Both the position numbers and the translations under genes were made by a program. Of a DNA stretch of 64,000 bases, positions 31,678 through 42,479 are shown piece after piece. Origin of the DNA: Adiantum capillus-veneris. Taxonomy: Eukaryota; Streptophyta; Polypodiopsida; Polypodiales; Pteridaceae. The stretch covers positions 63,018,248 through 63,082,247 of the forward strand of contig CM043944.1 of assembly GCA_014529385.2 (NCBI GenBank), written 5' to 3'. Below the pieces are notes generated by a model. The model did not search any database. It saw nothing but the letters and a program-made list of their open reading frames with translations, and was not told the origin of the DNA. Within the stretch, counting starts at the first letter, position 1, and each line of letters starts with the position of its first letter.

Positions 31678-31695
31678 CCGGCGTCAGGTTCACCA
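31678..31695 (-). promoter_or_regulatory. Putative primer-binding site of element W
   Basis: On the minus strand TGGTGAACCTGACGCCGG lies just upstream of gag and resembles plant gypsy primer regions. It sets the inner boundary of the W 5' LTR near 31696-31705. Confidence 0.55.
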
Positions 31696-32237
31696 AACAA
31701 TTTCTGAGGATTTGTGTTCTAAAGGTGAGTCGGGAAGGCACGGGGCCTCTGATTGTGAGAGGTGCGAGGAAGACAGTTGCAGCAGACACAATCAATGTAG
31801 ACAAAGCTTGAAATAGAAAGCTTGGATCACCAAAACTTGAATACCCAAAACGAACAATGAATAATACCACTGCTTAAATTAAATGTTAATTGTGGAGTTT
31901 CAAGCTCCTTACATCGACTTCACCTGCCTTGATTGACCTACGAAGGTTGTCTTGATAATTTTTCTCTCCTTCGTTCTTCCTGTGCTGCTTCAAAGTCGAG
32001 AGAATGAGCATGATCTTCTCTTTGGCTATGGCTATGGGAGCTTGTTGCATGAGATTTGGTTATGGAGTTTAGGATCGTCTTAGAGTTGGCTTGGCATGTT
32101 TCAGATTCCAATGGCTTATGTTGACTTAGCATAGGATTAGAATGGCTTAGGAGGATCATTAGAATTGTCTTAGCATGGTTTGGTTTGAGCTTGTATTTGA
32201 ATGGCTATGGAGTTTAGGATTAGAGACGTGGATTCCG

Positions 32238-32400
32238 GCTTAGTATTATAATGGTTATCTAACTTTGGCTTAGGATTATGATGAATCCGCTTAGGATTAT
32301 GATGAAACGGCTTAGGATTATGATAAAGAGGCTTAGGATTATTGGTCTTGAATGAGATTCAAATTGCTAGGGAGGTTTAGCTTAGGATTATGATGGTTAT
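32238..32400. repeat. Minisatellite, ggcttaggattatgatg-type units
   Basis: Units of about 24-26 bp containing gcttaggattatgatga recur at least five times, with looser copies upstream to about 32090. Confidence 0.8.
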
Positions 32401-32999
32401 GGTTAAGCGATTTAGGAAGCTTAGATTAAAGAGCTCAGGGAATGAGAGAGCGTTTGCTATCTCCTCTGGAGAGAAGAAGAAGAACAAAAAGAAGAAGAAT
32501 AAAAAGACTCCTTATCATTTTTGTATGAGCTGACTTGAGAGTTGCATGGGTAATTACCCGACTATTTTTGGTCAACCCCTTAGCGATGTCGCTAATGTGA
32601 AATGCCCCTTGATGATGTGTCATGGCTGAGTTCATCCTGCACAGAAGTTGACACGAGTGGCTCCAAATAGAAGCGACATGGCTTCATGAATGTTTTTCAT
32701 TTCCTCAACGTCGTCATTTGAGCCAGCTGTTGCTCCTCTCTTCTTCCTCCTCTGCGCCTTCGCTGCCTTCTCTCGCCATCTCCTTTTTCTTTCTTCTTTT
32801 CCATTTTCCCTTATTCAAAACCCTATTGGGTGGCCTTTTCCTTAAGTGGGCGGACCTTTTGATTGGCTTGGGCGGGCGGCCATCTCCCTTGGCCTTTGGT
32901 GAATATGGGAGGCCCTTTCCATTGAGCTTTATGGCGGTCGTTTGGCCCCTTTGTGAACATGGGCGTCCTCTTGGCCCTTAAGCTTCTTAAAGGTAGCAC

Positions 33000-33361
33000 A
33001 TTTGGCATGCATATCGGCCAAGCACTACTCCTCTTTTGCTGCCAATGACCATCAATAAGCGGCCATGGGTTACCGTAGTGGAGACCATCATTGGACTTGA
33101 AAATACACTTGCTAGTGGAGACAGCCTTCGATTGCTGCTGATGACCATCAATAAGCGGCCATGGGTTACCGTAGTGGAGACCATCATTGTACTTGAAAAT
33201 ACACTTGCTAATGGAGACAGCCTTCGATTGCCACCATACCTGGCATATATATTGACCAAGGCATTGCATTTGGTTCCAACGGCTCTTATGGTTAATATAA
33301 GTAAATTTGAACTGCCATTAGCCGACCATGTATACAATTCGACTGAAGCACTGGCTATCAA
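33000..33361 (-). pseudogene. Possible captured PPR-like fragment
   Basis: The minus-strand open stretch reads CNALVNIYARYGG followed by a VF-containing segment, like the start of a plant pentatricopeptide repeat (NALVDMYAKCG...VF). The downstream part is duplicated by the 96-bp repeat (32 residues, not the usual 35). Only one repeat is recognisable; an LTR shadow frame is an alternative. Confidence 0.3.
33045..33236. repeat. 96-bp tandem duplication
   Basis: Two head-to-tail copies (33045-33140, 33141-33236) beginning atgaccatcaataagcggcc and differing at only a few positions. 96 is a multiple of three, so the minus-strand frame stays open through both. Confidence 0.93.
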
Positions 33362-33943
33362 TGCACTATAAGAGATGAGATTTTGAACATGATATCATTT
33401 CCCAGAACCTGCCTGAAGCTCAAAAATTCCTAATGAAGAACTGACCGAGCGACCAGAGTGGTATAGAACTGGCCCCGAGTGAAACTTAAACTGGCCATAT
33501 CTTGACAATCGGAACCCCGATTGACAAGCTAGAAAGATCAACATGCTCCTCAAAGTGAGCACTTTAGGCCCATACATTCTTATCAACTTTGACCCTTTAT
33601 CAGTAGTAGTTGTCTAATCCGGAGCTGCTACTTACTCAACTTCAAACTGACATAACTTCCTATCTCTAGCTCCAATTGACGAGCCGTAACGAGAGACCTG
33701 TAGAGCACTGCAGGTACTACAACTCTGATTAATAAAATCCAAGCTATGGACACTTAAATCATGCTCACGCTTAGCATTACCAAGAAATATTTTGGCCCTT
33801 AGAACCGCATCTGGCAGACATTTAGTTTAAAACTGGCTTGTTAGCAAGCCCTTATTCCTTCTGAATAATCATGTAGGATTCAAAAAAACCTTATTGGCAT
33901 CCCTTTGCTCATTTTTTTGTCATGGAAGCAGAGTTGCATGACA

Positions 33944-35083
33944 ACGGTCCATTCTCAAAGCTTCAAGACTAGTTATCTTATCCTGCAAAAAATCTTGGTG
34001 GGATTTGTTAACCCGCCACATACATTTTAGCGGACATAGCTGCGCATGAATAGGCAGCACTGCTTCCTTTCCACCATAGACCAACTCACAAGAAGAGTAA
34101 AGGTGGCAGCCACCCTGTGAGAGGTCTTGTATGCCCACAAAAACTTATCAAGGTTAGCTTCCCACTCTTTTATCTGTTTATATATATATATATATATTTT
34201 TTTTTTGTGAGAATTTTGACTATTTGTCCATTTTCACTCTCAACCAAACAATTGCACTGAGGATGGTATGGAGATGCAAATCTATACTAAATCCCCATTG
34301 TTTCTACTAGTGCACACACCAGATTGCTTCTAAAATCTTGACCCCAATCAGAAATGAGCACCCAAGGTACTCCAAAGTGGTAACATATGCAATAAAAAAA
34401 AACTGAGCAATTGTAAGGGCATTTACCTCCTTTACTGCTCTTGCTTCAACCCACCTGGTAAGATAATCAATGGCCATTCACAATTTACTTCTTACAACTT
34501 GCCAAATTCGGTAATGGACTGATGGCATCCAATCCCCACTTCTCAAACAAATCCTGAGCTATGATAGCCCCTTGTGGTTCAGCTACTAGTCTCCTTTCAC
34601 CAATAGTTTGGCATGGATGGCATGTTTTGCACGAGTAGTGCACATCTTGCACAATTAAAGGCCACCAAAAACCACCCCTCGGGATGTGAAACAAAACCTT
34701 ATCCTTAACTTGATGACCACTTTCCTCATGACACTGTTCCAATACCATGCCGATCTCCTCTTTGTAAAAAACTCTTCTCAACACTCTGTCTCTTCCGTAG
34801 GTCATCAAATCTTCCCCCACCAGAGTGAACCTATGTGCCTTTTGAACAACTCTTCTCTTTTGCATCTTCAACAACCCCTCCGAACATTGACCTGTACTCA
34901 AAAAATCATCAATCTCCTTAAGAGTTTCCCTACCTGCATAAGTAGCCAGTGCCACATGTAGAATACTTGAGTCTCCACTCGGCTGCTAGCTAATCGATTT
35001 TCTTCTTGATTCTTCTCTCTCCTGACATGCTTGAATTGCACTTCTTCAAAGAACTTTGACAGCTTTTTTATGGAAAAAACCAA
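33944..35083 (-). pseudogene. pol: Family X copy A integrase, truncated
   Basis: Zinc-binding region with CHEESGH and CKTCHPCQ separated by RGGFWWPLIVQDVHY, then KWGLDAISPLP (first Asp region). After degraded sequence comes LVYGGKEAVLPIHAQ of the core C-terminal side. It breaks off at LEALRMDR, where the W LTR begins. The related copy at 50440-51900 continues beyond this point, showing that A lost its C-terminal domain. Confidence 0.85.
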
Positions 35084-35101
35084 TTTTGAGAGAATCTCTT
35101 T

Positions 35102-35512
35102 TTACAGGTGCCATTTCCCCAAAAGTTTCTTTATAACTAAGAGGGCATCACCTTTAACTACCAATTTGGAGATGCCAAATTCGACACACTGCTTGAGCTC
35201 CAAATGGAGTGTCAGGTATTCCGCCTCATTATTCATGTGAACACCCTCCAAATCATTGGCCTTGGAAAAAATTACCTCGCCACGAGGATCATGAATTACC
35301 ACACCACCTCCTGCTTTCTGCACAACTCTTTTGGAAGCGCCATCAAACCACATGGTAAAAGCTTCCTTCAAATCTGGCTTCTTTGCAATATCCTCTTTCA
35401 ACACCCTCGGATAGATGGGTAGGTCTGCATCCTTGTTGACCAGGATATCTGCCAATTGAGACCTACTAGTATGGTCAATTTTAAACTTGAATTCAATTTT
35501 TTGCAGTTCCAA
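35102..35512 (-). pseudogene. pol: Family X copy A archaeal-type RNase H
   Basis: Catalytic-type motifs: FTMWFDGAS (Asp), NNEAEYLTLHLEL (Glu), LVVKGDALLVIKKLLGKW (Asp). This is the second RNase H, following the retroviral-type one. It would degrade RNA in RNA:DNA hybrids. The acidic residues are kept here, unlike in the first domain. A related piece lies at 52109-52348. Confidence 0.85.
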
Positions 35513-35523
35513 TACCCATTTCC

Positions 35524-35895
35524 TTATTCTTCTCCTGGTTGTAGATGAAGCACCACTTGAGGCAAAAAATTATTAGATGTGAGCACATAAAACATCCTTA
35601 TGATTAAATGCACTTTGAATTTGTGGCAGGCAAAGACCAAGGTCATCACCCCCATTGTTTCCCCTATATATGATGTTTCCCCTGGGCTAATCACTCTGCT
35701 ATCAAAATAGATTGGTTTAAAGCACTTAACTACCTTTTGCATCAACACTGCACTTATGGCAACCGTACCCACTGTCATGGCCACATAAAAAGCATCCTCA
35801 TTATTAGGAGGACACACCGTAGGTAGATGACACAATATCTCCTTCACCTTATCAAAGGCTACTTGTGCATCTTCAATCCATCAAAAACCATGAAC
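35524..35895 (-). pseudogene. pol: Family X copy A retroviral-type RNase H, degenerate
   Basis: Recognised by position and by FYVAMTVGTVAISAVLMQ, KPIYFDSRVISPGE, FACHKFKVHLI. The usual first catalytic Asp (YVDAS) is Ala-Met-Thr here and the TDH Asp is Ser (VLTSNNF). So this domain looks catalytically dead while the neighbouring archaeal-type domain keeps its acids. Confidence 0.78.
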
Positions 35896-36910
35896 TCAAC
35901 TTTTGTAGGGGGTACACATATTGGGAGAGCATCCAAAAGAACCTAGCCAAATATTGAGTTTGTGCACGAAAGAAGACAAACTGGTCGCATCCGGATCCAT
36001 CAAAACTAAAGCCTTGAATTTTTCAGGATCTGCTTCATTACCATTCTTTGGGACCACATGGCCCAAAAGATGAGTCCGCGGTTGTGCCAACTTGTACTTC
36101 TTCGGGTTCAGTTGCCCTCCTTCTTCATCCAATCTTTGGAAACACAACTTTAACTTGGAGAGGTGCTCCACCCTGGAACTATATCAACCAATATTATCCA
36201 TAAAAACTTTGATAAACTTACCTTGATATGGCCCAATACCCTATTCATCCAATCTTGAGATGTCGCATATGCATTAACACCTCCAAAAGGCATCCGTCGG
36301 TAGGAAAAGCACCCCCATGGTGAGATGAATGTAGTCTTTAATTGGTCCTCCAACACGATACCAATCGAAAAGTAACCCAAAAAACCATCCATGATAAAAT
36401 ACTGCTCATGTCCTTCAACTTGGTTCAAAATCTCATCCTAGAACAACAAAGGGTTGTGGTTCTGCTTGGTCGTAGTATTTAATGGTTTAAAATCTACACA
36501 AACCCTCGACTACCCGTTCTTCTTTGGCATAATGACAACGAGAAAAACCCACTCAACATCTTTTACTGGATATATAATACCTACCTCCAACAGCTTGTTG
36601 ATCTCTTGCCACAAGGTTTCCTTTTGAATGTCCACCAACCTTCTCAATTTTTCTTGTGACTTTTGCTTGCACCCGGGCTGAAGAAGGATTCAATGCTCCA
36701 ATCCTTTTTCTCCCCGCAAATCCTTGTACTCCGTGGCAAACAAATCGAGATACGATGCACATAGCTCCACATAGATTTCCTTGTCCTCCTTGGTCAGATC
36801 CTTCCCGAGCATGCTCTCTACCTCACCAACTTCCAAACCACAAACTAGAGCTTGCATACCTTTTGAGGATTTAGTAGAATCAATCGTGACTCCAAATAGG
36901 TTCATGTCCA
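35896..36910 (-). pseudogene. pol: Family X copy A reverse transcriptase
   Basis: From 36910: protease-RT linker ending in LFATEYKDLRG. Then (frameshifted) FIMDGFLGYFSIGIVLEDQ, TTFISPWGCFSYRRMPFG, WMNRVLGHI, and a ruined DD motif (FLWIILVDIVPGW where FVDDI is expected). Thereafter HLSKLKLCFQRL and LNPKKYKLAQPRTHLLGHVV. The lost aspartate pair means no polymerase activity. Confidence 0.85.
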
Positions 36911-37023
36911 GCTTTAGCAGGTCTTCATCACTTTCTTATTCTTCCATGCTACTCGATCCTTCATCATTAGTCGATTTGGTCTCATACTCAAAGATTTTAG
37001 TAAACCTGTCTTGACCAACATCA

Positions 37024-37550
37024 GCCCCTGGGTGAAAGCGGCTTTCTGTAGTCTTCAGATCAATCACAATTCACCCGCTATTTTTCCGACCCAGCAAGGT
37101 AAAAACCCCTGTTTTCCAATCCTGTTTGGCCCTAATTGCCAACAACCACGACCTCCCCAGTATAATTGCATATGCATTTTCACCTGCTTTCATAACAAAA
37201 AAGTCAATGAGGCATTCGATACCCATAACCTTCACCTTCACATCTTAGGCCACTCCCAAACATTGAGCTTTGGCATGGTTGGCCATTCTCATTCAAACAT
37301 TTGACCTAACCATAGACTTGATGCCTATATCTTTCATAGCAGACTCCGTTACCACGCAGACCTGGGCACCACCATCGATATAGGCTTGCACCTTCTTCTT
37401 CCTTTCTACCAAAACCTCCATCACTAGGAGCACATTTGTGGGGCTCCCCACCCTTAAAGCCATATTTTGCACTGCATGTGCATCACCTCTTGCACGGGGT
37501 AACCTTGTACTAACACTGGTCGACGAGTGTCTCCTCAATCTGGGGTTCAA
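37024..37550 (-). pseudogene. pol: Family X copy A aspartic protease
   Basis: LPRARGDAHAVQNMALRVG leads to the active-site region AYIDGGAQVCVVTESAM (DGGA, as in element V), then, after in-frame TGA and TAA, VMGIECLIDFFVMKAGENA and AIILGRSWLLAI (the ILGRPWL block). Both stops are shared with the copy at 46148-46674, so they predate the split of the two copies. Confidence 0.85.
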
Positions 37551-37559
37551 TGCAAGTAA

Positions 37560-38827
37560 CTACCCAAAAGTGATATTAGTTTTTTGTTTTTGAACATCAC
37601 TTACCAAATCATATTCAGGGTGACCTTGTCCAAGCTGAAAATCTGCATGCTTGATCTTCCTTCGCCGTCTCCGTTTGCTTGACTCAGGCTGCTCTTTACT
37701 CTCATCCACTTTCTCTATCCCTTTCCTAGCTCTAATTTCTCCTTCTGTTTCTATCCCCCTTCCTCCTCTTGTTCTCTTATTGGCCATAACATCAAATTCC
37801 TGCCAATCAACCCCTATAATATTCACTCTTTGCACTTCATCATTACGTAGCAGAACATGTGGTGCCTGATTTTCAACTGCTTGTTTCTCCCTTTGACCGT
37901 TAAATTGTGCTTGTCCTCTGCCTCGACTAAATAGAGGGTACATGCCCCCTCTTTCCCTCGGCGGATGAGGGTAGTCTAGAGCATAGTGGCCCTCTTCTCC
38001 GCAATTATAACTCCCACCAGGTTGCTGCGTTGCCCTGCCTCTTCTTGCTCTTGGTTGTCCTCTATCCATCACACTCAAGTGTAATTCTTGCATTTTATCA
38101 CATAAATCTTGGACAGTATGTACCCATTGCTGAGGAATTTCCGCCACCCCTCGGTTCCCTTGGTTGTCCTCTTGAGCTTCCTCCCTTGGAGTTGGAGCAT
38201 GGTTCAAGACCATCAACTCGTACCCCATTGCGCCTTGCTTGATTTTCTTTTTGATTTTCCTACTTTTGGCCCGTGCAATAGCGACAGCCCCGTTATAATT
38301 TTTTGGGCTTTCAAAATCCACTTTTTCTCAAACCTTGGGATGTAGGCACGCCATAAACTTCTTCAACTTGAAATACTCACCGCCACTTGCCAACTGCATG
38401 GTGACTACAAAATCACTCCAATGCTCTTAAAAGCGGGCTAGAAAAACTCCAAAATCTTCGTTCACATCCTACTTCAAATTATCAATTTTGCATCTAAATC
38501 AATGAGAGATGCCTCTTTACAAAAGTCCTGCAAAAATTGAGTCCGCAATGCTGGCCACATAAATCTCGGTTCACCCTCCAATGCATAGAACCAAGTATTT
38601 GCCCTTCCTTGCATCAGCAGAGGAACCGTATGCATCTTGTTATCCTACATAGGCATACGCAATGACAGCATATATAACTCAAAGTCGGCCATCCACTCCT
38701 CTGGATCTTGTTCTCCGGTGAAAACCGGACCATAACCTCTTGCTGCGATCTGTCCTTGATGAAAAAATCTTCTTTGACCAAATCCAAAGAGCAATCAGAT
38801 GCTCCACAGTGGGGGCACCAGAAGATG
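37560..38827 (-). pseudogene. gag: Family X copy A Gag
   Basis: From about 38760: a decayed N-terminal part (MHTLPLLMQGRANTWFYALE in the better copy), FFKLKKFMACLHPKV, KKIKKKIKQG, the segment PQQWVHTVQDLCDKMQELHL, then a zinc-knuckle position reading SYNCGEEGHYALDY. The first and last Cys of C-x2-C-x4-H-x4-C are Ser and Tyr. The C-terminus is Lys/Arg/Glu-rich. Confidence 0.82.
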
Positions 38828-39677
38828 GATGGGGGGAAAGGGGAACACACCGGGCACAAAATTACAAGCCTCTCTATAGCCCATGATAACCATTGCACCC
38901 CAATCCACTAGAGTTCGCCTTTGAAACTTGACAATTTGTCTACAAATATTGCAGTCAATCGTACACACACAACACTTGCACCAACCTAGCCTGCTGTCAA
39001 CTACCACACAACACAAAGCACTCTCTCTTTGTCTCTCACTCACACCACAGGTCCAAAGAGGCACACACTTCTCAAATCGACACTACACAACAAGGATAGA
39101 GCAAAGAAAAGTCTGGGGAAATAGGGGACAAAGATGACCTAAAACTTGGCTATGGCTTCCTTCAATTAATGACAAAAATGTTACTACAACTCCAAGAACT
39201 CCCAACTATCACACGGCTTGGTTACCTCCCGTACAACAAGCAACCAAATAAAAAAACTACAACTATGGCTGCACCCTTTGTATGACTCTCCTTGTTGAGA
39301 GAAAGGCAACCAAAAAACCTTGTAGCAGCATCCCCGCTCTTGCCCTTGTTCCGACTTGAGAACTTTGAAGCCTGCCTACTTCAAGCCAAGAGCGGCCTTT
39401 GAGGAAAAAAAATCTCCTCTGTCTTTCGCCCTTCAAGCACACCCCCAAGCTGCCAAGAAAACCTCTCTTCCTCCTCCTCCTCCGCTCTCCAAGCTCTCTA
39501 AAAAAAAACTGTCCCCGCCATCCTCCATAAACATAAACATCATTGTTCGTACCCTCTGCTAGGATTGACATACTTTGGTTGCACCATCATTGCCCAACCC
39601 CCTTGTTGAACATTCATGTTCAACCAAAAAGTACCTTTCTCGGGGGGTTCACCATTCAATACCCCCCTATATAACGT
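38828..39677 (-). repeat. Partial 5' LTR of family X copy A
   Basis: Begins TGGATGGGGGGAAAGGGG, next to TGGTGCCCCCAC (minus strand, primer-site candidate). Collinear with 47949-48650, then jumps to the equivalent of 49947 (a 1296-bp deletion), and ends inside a copy of the 247-bp MITE (39639-39677). Confidence 0.75.
39639..39677. mobile_element. Truncated 247-bp-type MITE
   Basis: Starts CTCGGGGGGTTCACCAT at the same LTR position as the full copy at 50059-50305 and stops after ataacgt, where element Y sequence begins. Confidence 0.8.
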
Positions 39678-39689
39678 TTCTGCTTGTCT

Positions 39690-42107
39690 CCTGATATGTC
39701 AATGAATTCAGGAGCATCTTCTAGTTGTCGTTGGCCACATCTTTTCCAAATGCGAAAAGACATGAGGTTCTTGTCTAACTGTAAATCCAGCTTTACTTCA
39801 CTTGATAGCCTTTCTTCATTTTCACCAACTATGTCGCACTTGATCTTCTCGAGATTTGTGTCTCAATTGACTGCTTTTGTTGTGGTAGCATCCTTGAATT
39901 GAACTATTTCTTCAACTTCTTTGGTTCGACCACCTGCTTCAATTGGTGTTGGCTCCATTGGCTGTGATACTACACAGTTTTGCAATTGTTGAGCATTGTC
40001 CTCCTGGATCAGGGTAACTCTTGATCTTAATAGATCCACTGTACTTTCTGACAGGATCTGTCTCTTTGGAGGAGATTTTGGTGGTGACGTTTGTGTAGAT
40101 TTTTGAACTTTAGGTTCTTTTGTCTTTGACTTTTCTGTCACTTGTTGTGGCAGCTTGAGGCTTTGCACCATCTTTAGATAGTCTTTGACTTCAGTCGGGC
40201 CATCCATATGGGTTTGTACAAGATCATGACCTTGCTGATATTCGTTACCATGTGCATCTTGATATGCATATGTGAGTTTGGTTACATGTAACTATTTGAA
40301 CACTATGGGATTTGTCGGCTTTTGGCTTTGATTTGTGGAGATCAGCTAAAACTTCTGTCCTTGATGATCTTCATTTAAGCATTTGTCTGCAAATCTGGGT
40401 CAATTGGAAACTTCTAACAACCATATGATCTTTCAATGGTTTCTGCTTTGAAGAGGTCTGTTGGCTAGAAGCTCTATGGCTTCTACTTGGTGTAGCATTT
40501 CCTGGCACATCGGCTGAGCTTGATGGATTTACAGCTCCCCTCTTCCTAGGGTGATCACTATAGCCTACTTCATTATAAGAGTTCAAAATTATTTGGATCT
40601 GGTTTAGTCTCACCTTTTGGGACTGTGAAGGTACACTTTTGGTAGCACTGTTAACATTTGGCATCTGTAAACCTTCTACATAGTTACCTATGTATCTTTG
40701 TGAAACATGACAAATGATTCCCCAAGTTAAGCTGTAGATAGCATTATCTTTGCACTGATATTGTCTATCCCAAGGGTCTCCTATGATATGAGCTTCTGTG
40801 GTTTCAGGACCCAATGCATCATAGATGCTAGACTCCCGTCTATATCTACGACTATTTTGGTCAAAGTATATGTTCGTTTGGTCACAACATCGAAGCTTGA
40901 TTTCCAATGGAGGAGAGTTTGGCTCTAAACAGATTTCTGTGTTCACTTGGATAACACCCTTCAACTCTAGAGAGGATGGGCTATAATAGATTCTTTCCTC
41001 TGAAATGAAGCATCCTTTTTTATCTATCACTGGCAGCACTTCTATGAGCTGGTATTGTGGGCCGTTCAAACACTGGTTGATCTTTTTTGTATAGTTTCCC
41101 TTTTTGGTCTACATAGTGTGCATATGAATGATGGGTGCCATACAATGCTAACATCATTCTGTTTGATGTGTCCCTTAGACTCGTGAATGATTGCACACTT
41201 GTGGTAGTGGATGCAGAATTATTTGCAAACCTAACAGTTTTTTCACCCTTTGGTGATATCTCGACACCTTTACTAAATTCATGCAAGAATTTGTTGTTCA
41301 AAGAAACAATTTTAGCCTTTTCAGGCGCCTGTGTATCCTTATGCTGATTTTGAATTTGCAATGATTTTATTGGTGCTTCTAATGGTAATCCAAAATCATC
41401 TGATTGCATTAAAAGTGACGAGTTAAATGCACTTACATCGAGATTCGCATTTTCAATCTGCTCTGTGTCTTGCTTTGCAGTTGATGTATCCCTGTTGGCT
41501 GGATTTCTTGGACAATCTTCAGAAAAGTGTCCACCTTTTCGTCCACAATCTGAGCAATACGCCATGACTGGTGGTATTTCATTTGGCTCCATCATGCCAA
41601 GCTCTAGCTGAGAAGTTTCAGCTTCTGTACTTGCCAAGTTTTCGACATCTTTTAGAACACTGAGCATCAAGCTGTAGATTGCTTCATCTTGACCTTTGTA
41701 CCGTCTTTGGCTTGGTTCTCCAATTAGATTCGCTTCAATTGGTTGATCTGTTGGATCTTGTAATTTTGGTTCTCGGTTATAGGTTTGACCACTGTAATCC
41801 ATGTACAATGACCCTGATTGCATATACACCAACTGTATGCTTTGATGGCTTGTGCAAATTTCTAGATAAACGCTTGGGTTGACTTTTTGTTCTCTGAATC
41901 TGGCTTTACTCTAATCAACAGGATTTTGGCTCCTGTGTTACTTTTGCTGCTCATTAAGTATCTATGACCTTTTGTATCTACATATAAGACTTTGTCTCCA
42001 TTGTAGCCATATAGTTGTAAAATTTGGTCGGTTGCAGCTGCACTTGTGCTGCCACTGCTATTGGCTTGTCCTGCTGTATTTGGACTCTCGGATCGATTTG
42101 AGTCCAT
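39690..42107 (-). pseudogene. Element Y modular Gag-like protein (unrecognised family)
   Basis: ATG at 42107. Reading continues in three frames, with slips near 41880 and 41082 (both A-runs) and around 40300-40370, to the junction near 39690; a TGA lies at about 39860. A short module recurs five times: YVDTKGHRY (~41960), YMDYSGQTY (~41800), YVDQKGKLY (41089-41115), YFDQNSRRY (40842-40868) and YQDAHGNEY (~40265). Two longer blocks sharing IGEPSQRRY/IGDPWDRQY and AIYSL follow the second and fourth. Between them is a CCHC-like knuckle CSDCGRKGGHFSEDC (41512-41556; x5 before His). Position after LTR and leader plus the knuckle suggest Gag. I do not know the repeat module. Confidence 0.6.
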
Positions 42108-42257
42108 GTTGGCTCTATCCACAAAAACTGTCAATTGACAGAAGCTAGAATTGATTAGCAGAATTTCTCCTGCTCGTACTAGCCTAATCTGCAATTGTAT
42201 GCGAATTTTTCTCCTGTTTGTCCAATTGGAAGCTATTTTGCAGCACAATTACTCGCA

Positions 42258-42476
42258 CTAGCCAATTTCTAGCATGCAGAATTTTGGAAATTTGACTGCC
42301 GCTGAACTGCTTCGAGTTGGTCGATTTGCTTGCTTTTTTGGTTGATCTGATCCGCTTTGCGGTGTGCTCCGTTTGCTGTGTTTGCTTGATGTACGACACA
42401 CTTTTCGTTGCTCTTCAACTTGTTGGCTTTCTAGCTTTTGCTGGCTCGTTCTGGTTTTTTTGTCTTTTTCTGGCAC
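42258..42476 (-). CDS. Short basic upstream ORF in Y leader (doubtful)
   Basis: 72 codons, Lys/Arg/Ser/Gln-rich with no family match. It lies upstream of the gag-like ATG and just downstream of A-rich DNA. Could be a leader ORF or chance. Confidence 0.2.
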   Translation of the reverse strand: MPEKDKKTRTSQQKLESQQVEEQRKVCRTSSKHSKRSTPQSGSDQPKKQANRPTRSSSAAVKFPKFCMLEIG

Positions 42477-42479
42477 TTT

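Larger units (their letters stand above)
24983..33943 (-). mobile_element. Ty3/gypsy element W with three nested DNA elements
   Basis: The two ends share ~330 bp (25030-25361 and about 33610-33943), both beginning TGTC(A/G)TGCAA on the minus strand. Minus-strand order is long 5' LTR, primer site, gag, zinc knuckle, RT, RNase H, integrase, 3' LTR. The 3' LTR is cut at about 25030 and joined to a 45-bp family X-like LTR end (24983-25027). The right end abuts a family X integrase gene (33944). No matching target duplication, as expected if the left end was replaced. Three inverted-repeat elements sit in the gag region. Confidence 0.75.
31700..33943 (-). repeat. Long 5' LTR of element W (~2.2 kb, approximate)
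   Basis: The outer end is TGTCATGCAA at 33943 (minus strand) and the inner end lies next to the primer site. Only the outer ~330 bp (33610-33943) is repeated at the other end of W, because the 3' LTR is truncated. It contains a minisatellite (32238-32400) and a 96-bp duplication (33045-33236). Confidence 0.55.
33944..39677 (-). mobile_element. Ty3/gypsy element A of family X (two RNase H domains)
   Basis: Minus-strand order: partial 5' LTR (38828-39677), primer site, gag, protease, RT, RNase H, archaeal-type RNase H, integrase. The integrase is cut at 33944 by the W LTR. The LTR is cut at 39677 inside a MITE and also lacks 1296 bp present in the other copy. The second RNase H points to the Tat lineage of plant gypsy elements (established for that lineage). 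Many stops and frameshifts. Confidence 0.85.

Noticed and set aside
24978-33948. Target duplication for element W
   Set aside because: Bases outside the ends (agcat on the left, acggt on the right) do not match. The left end is a recombinant LTR, so none is expected.
41075-41890. Programmed ribosomal frameshifting in the Y gag-like ORF
   Set aside because: The shifts occur at A-runs, but the heptamers do not fit the usual X-XXY-YYZ pattern and the two shifts go in opposite directions; simple indels are likelier.
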